64,000 bases of DNA from DMER64 sp964600385 (GTDB taxonomy: Bacteria > Bacteroidota > Bacteroidia > Bacteroidales > UBA932). Made by a program: the position numbers and the translations under genes. The stretch spans positions 1 through 64,000 of the forward strand of contig CAZRJC010000004.1 in NCBI GenBank assembly GCA_964600385.1. The letters run 5' to 3'. Below, piece after piece: positions 25,222-33,975 of this stretch. The notes beneath the pieces are model-generated. The model saw only the letters and a list, made by a program, of their open reading frames with translations. It did not search any database and was not told the DNA's origin. Each line of letters starts with the position of its first letter. Positions within the stretch are counted from its first letter, which is position 1.

Positions 25222-25722
25222 CTAAATAAGGCGGTGTACTACCCTGAGTGCTGCTTCGTAATCGGGTTCCATAGATACGTCCGGCAAATACTCAACATAT
25301 TGCACAATGCCTTTGGCGTCTATCACTACCGTACCACGCGAAAGCAGCCTGAGGTCTTCAATCAGGAACCCGTACCTGGTACCAAACTCCACATTCCGGT
25401 GGTCCGAGAGGGTAATCACGTTTTCGAGGCCCTCGGCGGCGCAGAAACGTTTTTGGGCAAAGGGTAAATCACAGGATACAGAAAGGATGACTGTATTGGT
25501 GAGCCCCGAGGCCTCGGCATTAAAACGCCGGTTCTGGGCCTGACAGACTCCGGTGTCGATAGACGGATAGGCGGCAATCACACGTATCTTTCCATCGAAA
25601 TCGGAGAGTTTTACATTTTTAAGAGCGCCGTTTACAACGGTAAAATCGGGCGCCATGACGCCGGTCCGGATCTCGTTTCCTGACAGGCCGACGGGTTTTC
25701 CGCCAAATAATACTGTTCTCAT
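25222..25722 (-). CDS. tpx: Thiol peroxidase (Tpx)
   Basis: A 166-residue atypical 2-Cys peroxiredoxin that reduces peroxides with thioredoxin. The peroxidatic Cys60 is in PSIDTGVCQAQNRRF; most homologues have PSIDTPVC, so the Pro before the Val is Gly here. The resolving Cys94 is in DLPFAQKRFC. Starts 3 bp after the metallo-beta-lactamase stop, so both should be on one message. Confidence 0.92.
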   Translation of the reverse strand: MRTVLFGGKPVGLSGNEIRTGVMAPDFTVVNGALKNVKLSDFDGKIRVIAAYPSIDTGVCQAQNRRFNAEASGLTNTVILSVSCDLPFAQKRFCAAEGLENVITLSDHRNVEFGTRYGFLIEDLRLLSRGTVVIDAKGIVQYVEYLPDVSMEPDYEAALRVVHRLI

Positions 25723-25725
25723 GTG

Positions 25726-26424
25726 TCAAATATACAAAAAAATGAGGTCTTTGGTGTGTTGCAACAATTCCGGTCCACCGGGTTTTCCGTGTCCGGGAAC
25801 CACAATAAGAGCATTGGGAAAGGTGGTTTGCACTTTTTCTATGGTTGCTGCCCATTCGGGGAGACTCCGGTCGGCTGTGTTGCCTAAACCGGCAGATGCC
25901 ATTTCTTTACACAGGCAGCCGGCAAAAAGAATCTTTTCGTTGGGCAGCCAGACTACAATGTTGTCCATTGAGTGTGCCGGACCGGGAAAATAACATATAA
26001 TGGGCTGTTCATTGAGCCATAGCGTCAGGGAATCATCAAATGCCCTGTCGGGTATGGGGAGGCCTTTTTCCCTGGCTATTTCAACCGTCCGGTGATTGGC
26101 CCAGGACGGGATACCTTTTTGTTGCAGATAAGCCAGTCCGCCCATACAGTCTTCATGCCAGTGGTTAGGCACAAAGCCGATAACCTCTGCATGCAACGAA
26201 TCCTTTATCCATTCCAGCAGGTCCTTAGTCAGCGTGTCGTTCACGGGTGTGTCAAACAAAAAAGCCTGTCCTCCGTCGGTATAGACAAGTCCATTGGAGG
26301 CTACCCGGCCGAATCCTTTCATTTCTGCATACGAAACATACCAAAAAACCTGGTCTGAAAGCCGGTAACACTCCAGATCGGGAGAACAGAAAATTAACTC
26401 AAAAAGTAATAATATGGTATTCAT
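25726..26424 (-). CDS. Subclass B1 metallo-beta-lactamase
   Basis: A 232-residue exported metallo-beta-lactamase. The full B1 zinc set is present: His88, His90 and Asp92 in NHWHEDCMGG, His151 in GPAHSMDN, Cys170 and Lys173 in FAGCLCKEM, and His212 in VPGHG. Asn182 (GLGNTADRSLPEW) matches the oxyanion Asn. Family members hydrolyse beta-lactams including carbapenems. The signal peptide is short (MNTILLLFELIFCSPDLEC). It is the first gene of a six-gene operon and is transcribed away from the histidine kinase gene. Chromosomal B1 enzymes are known in Bacteroidota, but activity here is untested. Confidence 0.9.
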   Translation of the reverse strand: MNTILLLFELIFCSPDLECYRLSDQVFWYVSYAEMKGFGRVASNGLVYTDGGQAFLFDTPVNDTLTKDLLEWIKDSLHAEVIGFVPNHWHEDCMGGLAYLQQKGIPSWANHRTVEIAREKGLPIPDRAFDDSLTLWLNEQPIICYFPGPAHSMDNIVVWLPNEKILFAGCLCKEMASAGLGNTADRSLPEWAATIEKVQTTFPNALIVVPGHGKPGGPELLQHTKDLIFLYI

Positions 26425-26538
26425 AAGTTATGTTTAGAAGAATTATGGCTAACTTAGCACTCAGTTCCATCCTGAGTTTTTTGGGAATTTTTGTCCCTAC
26501 AGCCTGTTTAATATTTTTTAATTTTCTCATTTGTAAAA

Positions 26539-28800
26539 ATGATGAAATTTTTCTGTTATACAATTTGTCTTTCCTTTTTATTTGCTTTAGGAACAGACAG
26601 ACTTAATGCGCAACAGCGAACTATCGATTCGTTGCAGACAATCATTGCGAATACAAGGTCAGATACAACTAAGGTGGAAGCTTTATACCGGTTGTCAATG
26701 CTTTATATGAACACCAACCCTTCACAGACTGTTGAATATGCAAAACAGGGTTTGGAAATTTCTCAAAAAACCGGAAATGAGAATGGAACAAGTATTTGTC
26801 TTAACAGCCTGGGAGGAGCATATTATAATCTGGGTAATTTTGATATGGCCCTGAATTATTACGAAAAACGGTTTCGTCTGACTACAAAAATGCGCGACAC
26901 ATTAGGTATGGCCGGATCTATGGACAATATAAGCATTGTCATGATACATAAAGGTGAGTATGAAAAGGCACTTGATCTTCGCAGCAAATCTAACAAGATT
27001 TACTTAAAAGCCGGAGATCTGGTTCATATGGCCAATGGTTACGTGTGGATAGGCAATATTTATAAGATCAAAGGAGATCTCGCCGAGGCTCTTCGTCATT
27101 ATCTGGAGGCCAATAAAATTTTCGAGGCAAACAATAAAGAAAATCCACTGGCCACGTCTTTTGTTAATATGGCCAGTATTTACAGGACCTTGAAACAATA
27201 CGATAAATCCATTCAGTATGCTCAACAGGCAAAAGATATTTTTAACCGTTTAGGAGATCTGAATGCAGAAGGAGTTTCGTTATACAGACTGGCTCTGGCT
27301 TACGATGAAAGCGGAGAAAAGGGAAAAGCCTTACCCGCTCTGGAAGAGGCCCGTCGTATTTTTACTCAGGTTGAGAATGATTATTTTTTGCAAATTATAA
27401 ATGGTTATCTTGGACTCGAATACAGGAATAATCAGGAATACGACCGTGCGCTGGAATGTTTTAAATCATCGCTTGATTATGGTTATGTGTCGGGCGACAA
27501 ATCTATTATTGGTACGTCATTACACAATATTGCGACGATATTATCTGACCAAAAAGATACTAAGGCCGCCCTGGATTATTTTAGACAAGCTGAAAGAATT
27601 TATATTGAAACACATGATACTAAGTATCTGTGTGATCTGTATTTTAATTATGTGATTCTCTATAATCAGCTCAATCAGCAGGATAGCGTATACAAATATA
27701 TACATGTCTATACTGCTTACAAGGATTCACTACTCAGCGAACAAACCATCAGATCGGTAACTGAACTTCAGACAAAATACGACACGGAAAAGAAAGAAAA
27801 AGAAATTGCACTTCTTAACCTTGAAAATGAGAAAAAGCAAAATGACCTGGAATCGTTAAATCGGCTAAATGAGATTACCATTGCTGAAAATGAGAATTAT
27901 CTGCAAAGTCTGAAACTGGCCAATGCCGAAAGAGAAAACCAGCGACATGAAATTGAACTTTACACACTTAACGAAAAATTAAATATACAGGCCATTGAGC
28001 AGGAAAAGAAAGAAAAGCGTCTGATTTCCATTGTGTATGCTGTTGTTTTTCTTACGATTTTTTCCTCGTTGTATTTTGTTTCCCTGTGGTTCAGAAATAA
28101 AAAGAAAAAAGAGGAGGCGCTTTTAAGGCAGACTGCGGCGGAATTGAACAGGCAGCTCATTGAAAATAACATGAAGGCTATAAATTTTCAATTGAATCCG
28201 CATTTTATTTTCAATTGCGTGCACACCGTAGAGTATTTGCTTGGCGAATCGAACGTCAAAGAATCAATAGCCTGTCTGAGAAAGTTCTCGGATCTCACGC
28301 GCATGATGCTTGAAAGCATGTCAAAGAAGGAAATTCCCCTGGAGAGGGAACTTGATATCCTCAGGAACTATATGGACCTGGAAAAAATGCGTCATCTTAA
28401 TAAATTTACTTATAGAATTGATATAGATTCCTCTGTAGATCCCCAGATTACCATGGTCCCTCCGCTTATCATGCAACCTTTTGTTGAAAATTCAATAAAA
28501 CATGGTTTTGTCAGGCAGGATGACTCTTATGAAATTGTGATACACATCAGACCGGAATCTGATAAAATTTTGTGTGAAATTGTCGATAACGGTGTTGGCT
28601 TTTCAGAGAAAAAGGAGGAACACTTCTCTGGTATAAAAAAAGAATCACTGGGATTGAAATTAACAGAGCAGAGGTTAAAACTTATCAATGAAATGACCCG
28701 GTCGGAATCTTCCTATTCCATACTAAACATAAAAAGAAGCGACAATACATCTTCAGGCACCATTGTTAAGTTGTTTCTTCCTAAAGTATTAGCAGCATGA
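26539..28800 (+). CDS. TPR sensor histidine kinase (LytS type)
   Basis: A 753-residue membrane sensor: signal (MMKFFCYTICLSFLFALGTDRLNA), periplasmic tetratricopeptide repeats (about 35-390, for example ICLNSLGGAYYNLGNFDMAL), a coiled-coil linker (about 415-485), a TM helix (about 494-513) and a His_kinase domain (PF06580). The phospho-acceptor His555 is in NPHFIFNCVHTVEYLL, and the ATP N-box is PPLIMQPFVENSIKHGF. It forms a unit with the following LytTR regulator, sharing a 4-bp overlap (ATGA). TPRs suggest sensing through protein contact; the signal is unknown. Confidence 0.9.
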   Translation: MMKFFCYTICLSFLFALGTDRLNAQQRTIDSLQTIIANTRSDTTKVEALYRLSMLYMNTNPSQTVEYAKQGLEISQKTGNENGTSICLNSLGGAYYNLGNFDMALNYYEKRFRLTTKMRDTLGMAGSMDNISIVMIHKGEYEKALDLRSKSNKIYLKAGDLVHMANGYVWIGNIYKIKGDLAEALRHYLEANKIFEANNKENPLATSFVNMASIYRTLKQYDKSIQYAQQAKDIFNRLGDLNAEGVSLYRLALAYDESGEKGKALPALEEARRIFTQVENDYFLQIINGYLGLEYRNNQEYDRALECFKSSLDYGYVSGDKSIIGTSLHNIATILSDQKDTKAALDYFRQAERIYIETHDTKYLCDLYFNYVILYNQLNQQDSVYKYIHVYTAYKDSLLSEQTIRSVTELQTKYDTEKKEKEIALLNLENEKKQNDLESLNRLNEITIAENENYLQSLKLANAERENQRHEIELYTLNEKLNIQAIEQEKKEKRLISIVYAVVFLTIFSSLYFVSLWFRNKKKKEEALLRQTAAELNRQLIENNMKAINFQLNPHFIFNCVHTVEYLLGESNVKESIACLRKFSDLTRMMLESMSKKEIPLERELDILRNYMDLEKMRHLNKFTYRIDIDSSVDPQITMVPPLIMQPFVENSIKHGFVRQDDSYEIVIHIRPESDKILCEIVDNGVGFSEKKEEHFSGIKKESLGLKLTEQRLKLINEMTRSESSYSILNIKRSDNTSSGTIVKLFLPKVLAA

Positions 28801-29561
28801 TCAAGACTATTATTGTTGAAGACGATTCTTTACACATCGCTTCTTTGAAAAAAATCCTTGAAGAACAATTTCCATACATTGAAGTTCAGGCTATTTGTAC
28901 CAATGTACCCGAGGCTGTTCAAAAGATAGGGGAACTAAATCCCGACCTTATATTTCTTGACATTGAATTGGGCCCCTATTCCGGATTTGATTTGCTTGAA
29001 ATGGTGGAAAAGAGGACCTTTGAGGTCATTTTTACCACGGCTTATCAGGAATTCGCCATAAAGGCGATTAAAATGGCTGCACTCGATTATATTGTAAAGC
29101 CCATAAATGAAGAAGAAATAAAACAGGCGATGATTCGTTACAACCTCAGAATGGGTGGAAGAAAACTTGGGAACCTGCTTGAGAATCTCAAGGCGAATAA
29201 CGAAGACAAAGAAATTGCGTTGTACGATCAGGGCAGTCTGGTTTTTGTCAAAATTAAAAACATCATCCGTTTCCACTCTGATAATTCATATACCGAGGTA
29301 TTTTATGTTGAAGATCAACAATATAAAAAAATAATTGTCTCTAAAGGGATAGCTTTCTACGAAGATCTTTTGACAGATCTGGGGCTTTTCTACAGAGTAC
29401 ATAACCAGCATCTGGTCAGCATCAAACATATCAAACAATTGGTTAATAAAGATGGCTGTTATGTTATTATGGATGACAGTACTAAAACCATGGTCCCTGT
29501 TGCCCGCTCGAGAAAAGACGACTTTATTCCTTTTCTGAGAGGACAAGGCATCCTTATCTGA
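28797..29561 (+). CDS. LytTR-family response regulator
   Basis: A 254-residue response regulator. The receiver domain (1-120) has Asp9/Asp10, phospho-acceptor Asp55 (LIFLDIELGPYSGFDLL) and the conserved Lys in YIVKPINEE. The LytTR DNA-binding domain (about 145-254) has IRFHSDNSYTEVFY and FYRVHNQHLVSIKHIKQL. It is the cognate partner of the upstream TPR histidine kinase. Target genes are unknown. Confidence 0.93.
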   Translation: MIKTIIVEDDSLHIASLKKILEEQFPYIEVQAICTNVPEAVQKIGELNPDLIFLDIELGPYSGFDLLEMVEKRTFEVIFTTAYQEFAIKAIKMAALDYIVKPINEEEIKQAMIRYNLRMGGRKLGNLLENLKANNEDKEIALYDQGSLVFVKIKNIIRFHSDNSYTEVFYVEDQQYKKIIVSKGIAFYEDLLTDLGLFYRVHNQHLVSIKHIKQLVNKDGCYVIMDDSTKTMVPVARSRKDDFIPFLRGQGILI

Positions 29562-29689
29562 TAGTTGATCTTCCAATTTCAAAGAGTCATTTACCGAAAT
29601 CAAAGTCACGATTGTACACTTGTTTTTTTTGTGTATTTTACGAAATGTTTTCAATCGTACTAATAAGCAGGAAAGACCAATCCTATGAT

Positions 29690-29950
29690 ATGGCTATAAA
29701 GAAGGTATACAGATGTAGTTCCTGTGGAAATGTCTTTGATGTGAACGAAGGAATGAATGCCCTGGGAACGAATTATTATTGTTCCCGTTGTGGCAAATCT
29801 AAATTCCAATATCATAAAATGCACCGTCCGCTGGGATTCTTTATCTGTGAATGCGGTGGCTCTTTTCACAATGTAGCCTCCAAGGTGGCCTGCCCGCAAT
29901 GTGGCAGCACCCACACTGCTCCAACCGGCAAAGAAAACTTCGGGGAATAA
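29690..29950 (+). CDS. Small zinc-ribbon protein
   Basis: An 86-residue protein with three Cys-pair knuckles: CSSCGN, CSRCGKS and, at the C-terminus, CECGG with CPQCGST. These would bind one or two zinc ions as a double zinc ribbon. The ATG at 29690 (MAIKKVYRCSSCG) was preferred to an upstream start because homology and zinc motif begin there. Function unknown; short ribbons of this kind usually bind nucleic acids or proteins. Confidence 0.75.
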   Translation: MAIKKVYRCSSCGNVFDVNEGMNALGTNYYCSRCGKSKFQYHKMHRPLGFFICECGGSFHNVASKVACPQCGSTHTAPTGKENFGE

Positions 29951-29958
29951 TCAATCCC

Positions 29959-30040
29959 AAAATCAAGCTGAAATAACCTAAAATCAAGGCCAGGATGGAT
30001 AAACAGGTTCACTTGATTTATTTTAAAGGCATAAATCAAG
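29959..30040. promoter_or_regulatory. Array of four AAATCAAG sites upstream of XRE gene
   Basis: AAAATCAAG occurs at 29959-29967 and 29980-29988 (21 bp apart, about two helical turns). CTTGATTTA at 30012-30020 and TAAATCAAG at 30032-30040 form a perfect 9-bp inverted repeat with an 11-bp gap. The array ends 12 bp before the start of the XRE gene, so it is a likely operator for autoregulation; alternatively the sites serve another regulator. Confidence 0.5.
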
Positions 30041-30052
30041 TAATGATAGATT

Positions 30053-30295
30053 ATGAGCCCTGTCTTTATTGGAAGCGTTATTGAACAAAAGGTAAAAGAA
30101 CGTCAGTTGTCTATTCCGGAATTTGCTTCGCGGATAAATCGCTCGCGGACAACAGTCTACGATATATTTCAAAGAAAAAGCATAGATGTGGATCTTTTAT
30201 TGTCTATTTCCGAGGTGCTGGACTATGATTTCATAACTGAAGTCTACCTCAGGATACCGCAAAAGCCGTTCAGAACAGATTCCTTACTCCAATAA
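30053..30295 (+). CDS. Small XRE-type helix-turn-helix regulator
   Basis: An 80-residue Cro/C1-type DNA-binding protein. The HTH spans about residues 18-60: ERQLSIPEFASRINRSRTTV then FQRKSIDVDLLLSISEVL. No sensing domain. It sits right behind the array of AAATCAAG sites. Its last 12 bp overlap the convergent gene on the minus strand. Confidence 0.8.
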   Translation: MSPVFIGSVIEQKVKERQLSIPEFASRINRSRTTVYDIFQRKSIDVDLLLSISEVLDYDFITEVYLRIPQKPFRTDSLLQ

Positions 30296-30691
30296 TTCTT
30301 TCAGCCCGGAACCTTCGTAGATACCCTCCAGGACCGAAGGGGCCCGGCGATAGATTTCACGCAGTACTTCAAACGAGATCTTAACGCCGGCCTTAATGGT
30401 GAATCCGACGTATTGACCAATGGCTTTGTTCACCCTGTCTTTTTCTTCTTTGTCCAGAGAGGAATAGTAATCGGAATATTCTCCAATAAGTGTCCCAAAG
30501 CTTTGTTGTGCCACCAGCCAGTCGGCGCCACTGTATTCTTTGCACCGTTCACCGGTTTTTTCTACAAACATTTCTACCCGGCGCACAAATCTGAATTTTG
30601 GTCCCGTTTTGTACTCAGCCACATGGTTTCCCGGCATGCTCCAGGGCGCTAATCCGGTTAGCAGGAACAGATAAAGGACGAGTGTTTTCAT
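30284..30691 (-). CDS. Secreted helical protein of unknown function
   Basis: A 135-residue protein with a signal peptide (MKTLVLYLFLLTGLAPWSMP). The mature part is helical and charged, with EMFVEKTGERCKEYSGADW, SLDKEEKDRVNKAIGQYVG and FEVLREIYRRAPSVLEGIYE. It resembles the small DUF6565-like secreted proteins of Bacteroidota, but that assignment is weak. It ends tail-to-tail over the XRE gene by 12 bp. Confidence 0.65.
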   Translation of the reverse strand: MKTLVLYLFLLTGLAPWSMPGNHVAEYKTGPKFRFVRRVEMFVEKTGERCKEYSGADWLVAQQSFGTLIGEYSDYYSSLDKEEKDRVNKAIGQYVGFTIKAGVKISFEVLREIYRRAPSVLEGIYEGSGLKELLE

Positions 30692-30823
30692 GACTGTATA
30701 AAAATTAGAATTGTATAATTACAAATTAGTTGCGGAAATATAGAATAAAAAATTGTATATTTATAGCCAGGAGAACCAACTTTTGCAGCCGTTTTGAATA
30801 ATTGATTTAAAGAATCTTTGTTC

Positions 30824-31552
30824 ATGAAGCCATTCATTCGTTTATCCGCAGCATCGTTCCTTATGCTGCTTCCCTTTTTTTCCTGTTCGGAGAAAGATGT
30901 GGTTCCTATTTCCGATCCTCTCTTCAGAACCTATTGCATAAATGAATTCGATTCAAACCTCGATGGAAAATTAAGCCTGGCGGAAGCTGCCGCCGTAAAG
31001 GTAATTTCCTGCCCCCAGCGTGGCATTGTATCTTTGGAGGGTTTGCAATACTTTACTTCGCTTAGAGACCTGTATTGCAACAACAATCAGATTGAAGAAC
31101 TGGACATAAGTCATAACACCATGCTACAGCGTCTGGGTTGTCAGTCAAACCAACTTAAAACGTTGGATGTGTCGAATAACCCCATGCTGACCCATCTGGT
31201 TTGCGAGAAGAATCTGCTGAACGATTTGGATGTCACACATAATCCGTCTCTGAAATATTTGTTATGCAGCGATAACCGGCTGGAGGCCCTTGATCTGTCC
31301 AATAACCCGGAATTAACATATTTATGGTGTTGGTGCAACAATCTGAACGAACTGGATGTGAGCAAAAATCCTCTTCTGGAGAACCTGGGCTGTATGTTTA
31401 ACCAATTGAAAATGCTTGATCTATGCCATAATAAATACCTGTCTTTTCTTGACTGTACCTCCAATATGTCTATGAATGAGGTTTGTATATGCGCCTCACA
31501 CCACCTGGTTTCGGCAAAGACAGATACTCATTGTAACGTTATATATAAATAA
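30824..31552 (+). CDS. Leucine-rich-repeat lipoprotein with EF-hand-like loop
   Basis: A 242-residue lipoprotein (lipobox LLPFFSCS; ATG at 30824 chosen). An EF-hand-like loop with the DxNxDG pattern, FDSNLDGKLSLAEAA, comes first. Then follow about seven 21-residue LRR units in register, such as LYCNNNQIEELDISHNTML and LGCQSNQLKTLDVSNNPML, each with Cys at the third position. Such repeats form a curved binding surface, probably outside the cell or in the outer membrane; the partner is unknown. A cupin gene follows 7 bp later. Confidence 0.82.
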   Translation: MKPFIRLSAASFLMLLPFFSCSEKDVVPISDPLFRTYCINEFDSNLDGKLSLAEAAAVKVISCPQRGIVSLEGLQYFTSLRDLYCNNNQIEELDISHNTMLQRLGCQSNQLKTLDVSNNPMLTHLVCEKNLLNDLDVTHNPSLKYLLCSDNRLEALDLSNNPELTYLWCWCNNLNELDVSKNPLLENLGCMFNQLKMLDLCHNKYLSFLDCTSNMSMNEVCICASHHLVSAKTDTHCNVIYK

Positions 31553-31559
31553 TTAAGCT

Positions 31560-32075
31560 ATGAAGAAATTGACTTATTTGATTCCTGCCCTGGCCGTGAT
31601 TGTGTTAGTAATTTCCTGTTGCGAGACTGGGAAAAAAGATGTTGCAGCAGCTCCCCAAACGCAGCCTGCCGTTGAATTCCGTGATTACGGACCGGAGCCT
31701 TTTGTTATGGATATAGAGCAGTTCACGCTTCAGAACGATCTCTACCGCACGACCGTCTGGACAGGCTCTTATTTACAGATGACGCTAATGAGCATTAATC
31801 CCGGGGAAGATATTGGACTTGAGATGCACCCCGATATTGACCAGTTTCTGCGCATCGAGGCCGGTACCGGAATGGTGGTTATGGGACCTGCAAAAGACAG
31901 TCTGGACTTTCAGTCACCTGTGGAAGATGATTTCGCCATCTTTATTCCGGCCGGTAAATGGCACAATGTAATCAACAATGGAAACGAACCCTTGAAAATC
32001 TATTCAATTTATTCTCCGCCCGAACACCCGTTCGGAACGGTCCATAAAACATATCAGGAAGGGATGGAGAATTAA
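31560..32075 (+). CDS. Cupin-domain lipoprotein
   Basis: A 171-residue lipoprotein (MKKLTYLIPALAVIVLVISC) whose residues about 60-165 are a single cupin barrel. Conserved parts are GEDIGLEMHPDIDQFLRIEAG, with the His and acidic metal ligands, and IPAGKWHNVINNG, with the second His. Enzymatic or binding role unknown. Follows the LRR gene closely and ends four bases into the convergent DUF2807 gene. Confidence 0.85.
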   Translation: MKKLTYLIPALAVIVLVISCCETGKKDVAAAPQTQPAVEFRDYGPEPFVMDIEQFTLQNDLYRTTVWTGSYLQMTLMSINPGEDIGLEMHPDIDQFLRIEAGTGMVVMGPAKDSLDFQSPVEDDFAIFIPAGKWHNVINNGNEPLKIYSIYSPPEHPFGTVHKTYQEGMEN

Positions 32076-32731
32076 TCTTTTTTATTGACTTCTGAACCGC
32101 CCGAGGTTTCTATGTGAGAAATCAGGCAGTTGCCTTTATAATTAACCCGGCTGGCACCTGAGGCTTGAACGGCCATGGTACCAGTGCAGGTGATCTCCAT
32201 ATGGCTGGCACCGGAAAGTTCACAATCAAGAGCCACAGTGGCGAATTCGTAGTCTTCAAAACGCGAGGCGCCGCTAAGGACCACGCGTGTGTCCATGGCA
32301 ACGCCGCTAAAAGACAAAACAGAAGCGCCGCTTGCCTCAAAATCGGCCTGAGCAAACATGACAGGACAGTAGGCGTCTATCCGGGAAGCTCCGCTCGCTT
32401 TAAAGTGTGACAACGCAAAGTGATAAGGAACAGTTACTTCTGTTGGGACTGAGGACAGCTTGAGCATGGGGCGAGTATATCTGATTACCAGGATGCCGTC
32501 TTCGTCCACGTATATGTCCACAAATGGCAAGATCATTTCATCGGCACGGATATGTATGGTATTTGGCGTAATTTCGTCGGACAGGTAAACACGAATGGCG
32601 CTTTCAACGCTTATTCCTTCATACATGTGGAATATGTCGCGAGTTTCATCCATCGGCACTCCGCTGCCGAAAATTCCTGTGCAGGAATACAGTACTATGC
32701 TCGCAAACAGAGCAAAAATCATTTTTTTCAT
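32072..32731 (-). CDS. DUF2807 (head GIN domain) lipoprotein
   Basis: A 219-residue lipoprotein; the ATG at 32731 starts the signal MKKMIFALFASIVLYSCTG. The rest is the DUF2807 adhesin-like beta-helix, with its repeated SGASR/SGASV/SGASH motifs (KASGASRIDAYC, EASGASVLSFSG, SGASHMEITC, QASGASRVNYKG). Family members are widespread in Bacteroidota, of unknown function, often surface-exposed. Confidence 0.88.
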   Translation of the reverse strand: MKKMIFALFASIVLYSCTGIFGSGVPMDETRDIFHMYEGISVESAIRVYLSDEITPNTIHIRADEMILPFVDIYVDEDGILVIRYTRPMLKLSSVPTEVTVPYHFALSHFKASGASRIDAYCPVMFAQADFEASGASVLSFSGVAMDTRVVLSGASRFEDYEFATVALDCELSGASHMEITCTGTMAVQASGASRVNYKGNCLISHIETSGGSEVNKKD

Positions 32732-32801
32732 TTCGTAATATATTATAGCACCATGGTTAATAATGATGTAAATATACACCAAATACTGATTTGTAGCCCT
32801 C

Positions 32802-33920
32802 TCAGGCAGTCAGTTTGCGAATGGACTGTCCGGTAAGTTTCTGGATACTGTTAACCAGCTTGCGTTCCTGGGGTTCACAGAAAGAAAGAGCCACTCCCGA
32901 ATGGCCGGCCCTTCCGGTACGTCCAATGCGGTGGATATAGGTTTCCGGGACTTCAGGCAGGTCGTAGTTTATGACCATGGGTAAAAGGGCAATGTCAAGC
33001 CCTCTTGCAGCCACATCTGTAGCAATAAGTACCTTGGTATAATGTTTCTTGAAATTCAGGAGAGCCTTTTGACGTGCCGCCTGGGATTTATTACCGTGAA
33101 TGGTCTCGCTGCCAATACCGTGACGTGTCAGTTCTTTCGAAATCTTGTCTGCCCCGTGTTTGGTGCGCGAAAAAACGAGAACCGAATCCGATGCAACTTC
33201 TTTCAAAATGTCCACCAGCAAGGTGTTTTTGCCTTTTTTATCTACATAATAGAGGCATTGATCTATATTCTCTATTTTATTATCGTCGGATTTAACATTT
33301 ACCGGGATGGGGTTATGCAGAATGGAACGGGCAAAATCATCAATCTTTTCGGGAATGGTGGCAGAGAAAAACAAAGTCTGTCTTTCTTTTGGTACTTGTG
33401 AAACGATACGTTTTATATCGTGGATGAAACCCATGTCGAGCATGCGGTCTGCCTCGTCAAGCACCAGGTATTCAACATCATTGAGGTGAATAAAACCCTG
33501 GTTCATCAGATCCAGAAGACGTCCGGGGGTGGCAGTAAGAATATCAACTCCCCGGCTGAGTGCCTGTGTCTGGGGTCTTTGGTTGACTCCTCCAAAGATT
33601 ACGGTACTGCGCAGGTTGGTATAAATACTGTAGTTCTTGAAGCTTTCATCTATCTGAAGGGCGAGTTCCCGGGTAGGGGTGAGTATCAGCGCCTTGATGG
33701 TTCTTCTGGAACTTTTTGTGTCCCGATGCATTAGTTTTTGAATAACAGGGATGGCAAATGCGGCCGTTTTTCCTGTGCCTGTGCTTGCGCAACCCAATAT
33801 ATCTTGTCCTTGTAAAAGTATGGGAATAGCTTCCTCTTGAATGGGTGTGGGGACATCATAACCCATTTTGGCGAGAGCCTTTAAAATGGGCTCTTCAATT
33901 TGTAAATCTGTAAATGTCAT
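32802..33920 (-). CDS. DEAD-box RNA helicase (RhlE-like, short)
   Basis: A 372-residue RNA helicase with the ordered motifs: Q motif (YDVPTPIQEEAIP), I ASTGTGKTAAF, Ia PTRELALQI, II VLDEADRMLD, III FFSATIP, V TDVAARGLDIALLPMVINYD and VI HRIGRTGRAG. It has no C-terminal basic tail, so it is a minimal helicase core, probably in ribosome assembly or RNA turnover. The start at 33920 (MTFTDLQIEEPILKAL) is preferred to the longer frame because homology begins there. Confidence 0.92.
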   Translation of the reverse strand: MTFTDLQIEEPILKALAKMGYDVPTPIQEEAIPILLQGQDILGCASTGTGKTAAFAIPVIQKLMHRDTKSSRRTIKALILTPTRELALQIDESFKNYSIYTNLRSTVIFGGVNQRPQTQALSRGVDILTATPGRLLDLMNQGFIHLNDVEYLVLDEADRMLDMGFIHDIKRIVSQVPKERQTLFFSATIPEKIDDFARSILHNPIPVNVKSDDNKIENIDQCLYYVDKKGKNTLLVDILKEVASDSVLVFSRTKHGADKISKELTRHGIGSETIHGNKSQAARQKALLNFKKHYTKVLIATDVAARGLDIALLPMVINYDLPEVPETYIHRIGRTGRAGHSGVALSFCEPQERKLVNSIQKLTGQSIRKLTA

Positions 33921-33975
33921 GAAATATTGCCTGAAACCGGCAGGTAGTTGTTTAAAATGAGGGCGCAAGGTAAGG

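Noticed and set aside
29612..29689. Upstream start for the zinc-ribbon protein
   Set aside because: The extra 26 residues show no conserved feature, and the zinc motif starts right after ATG 29690.
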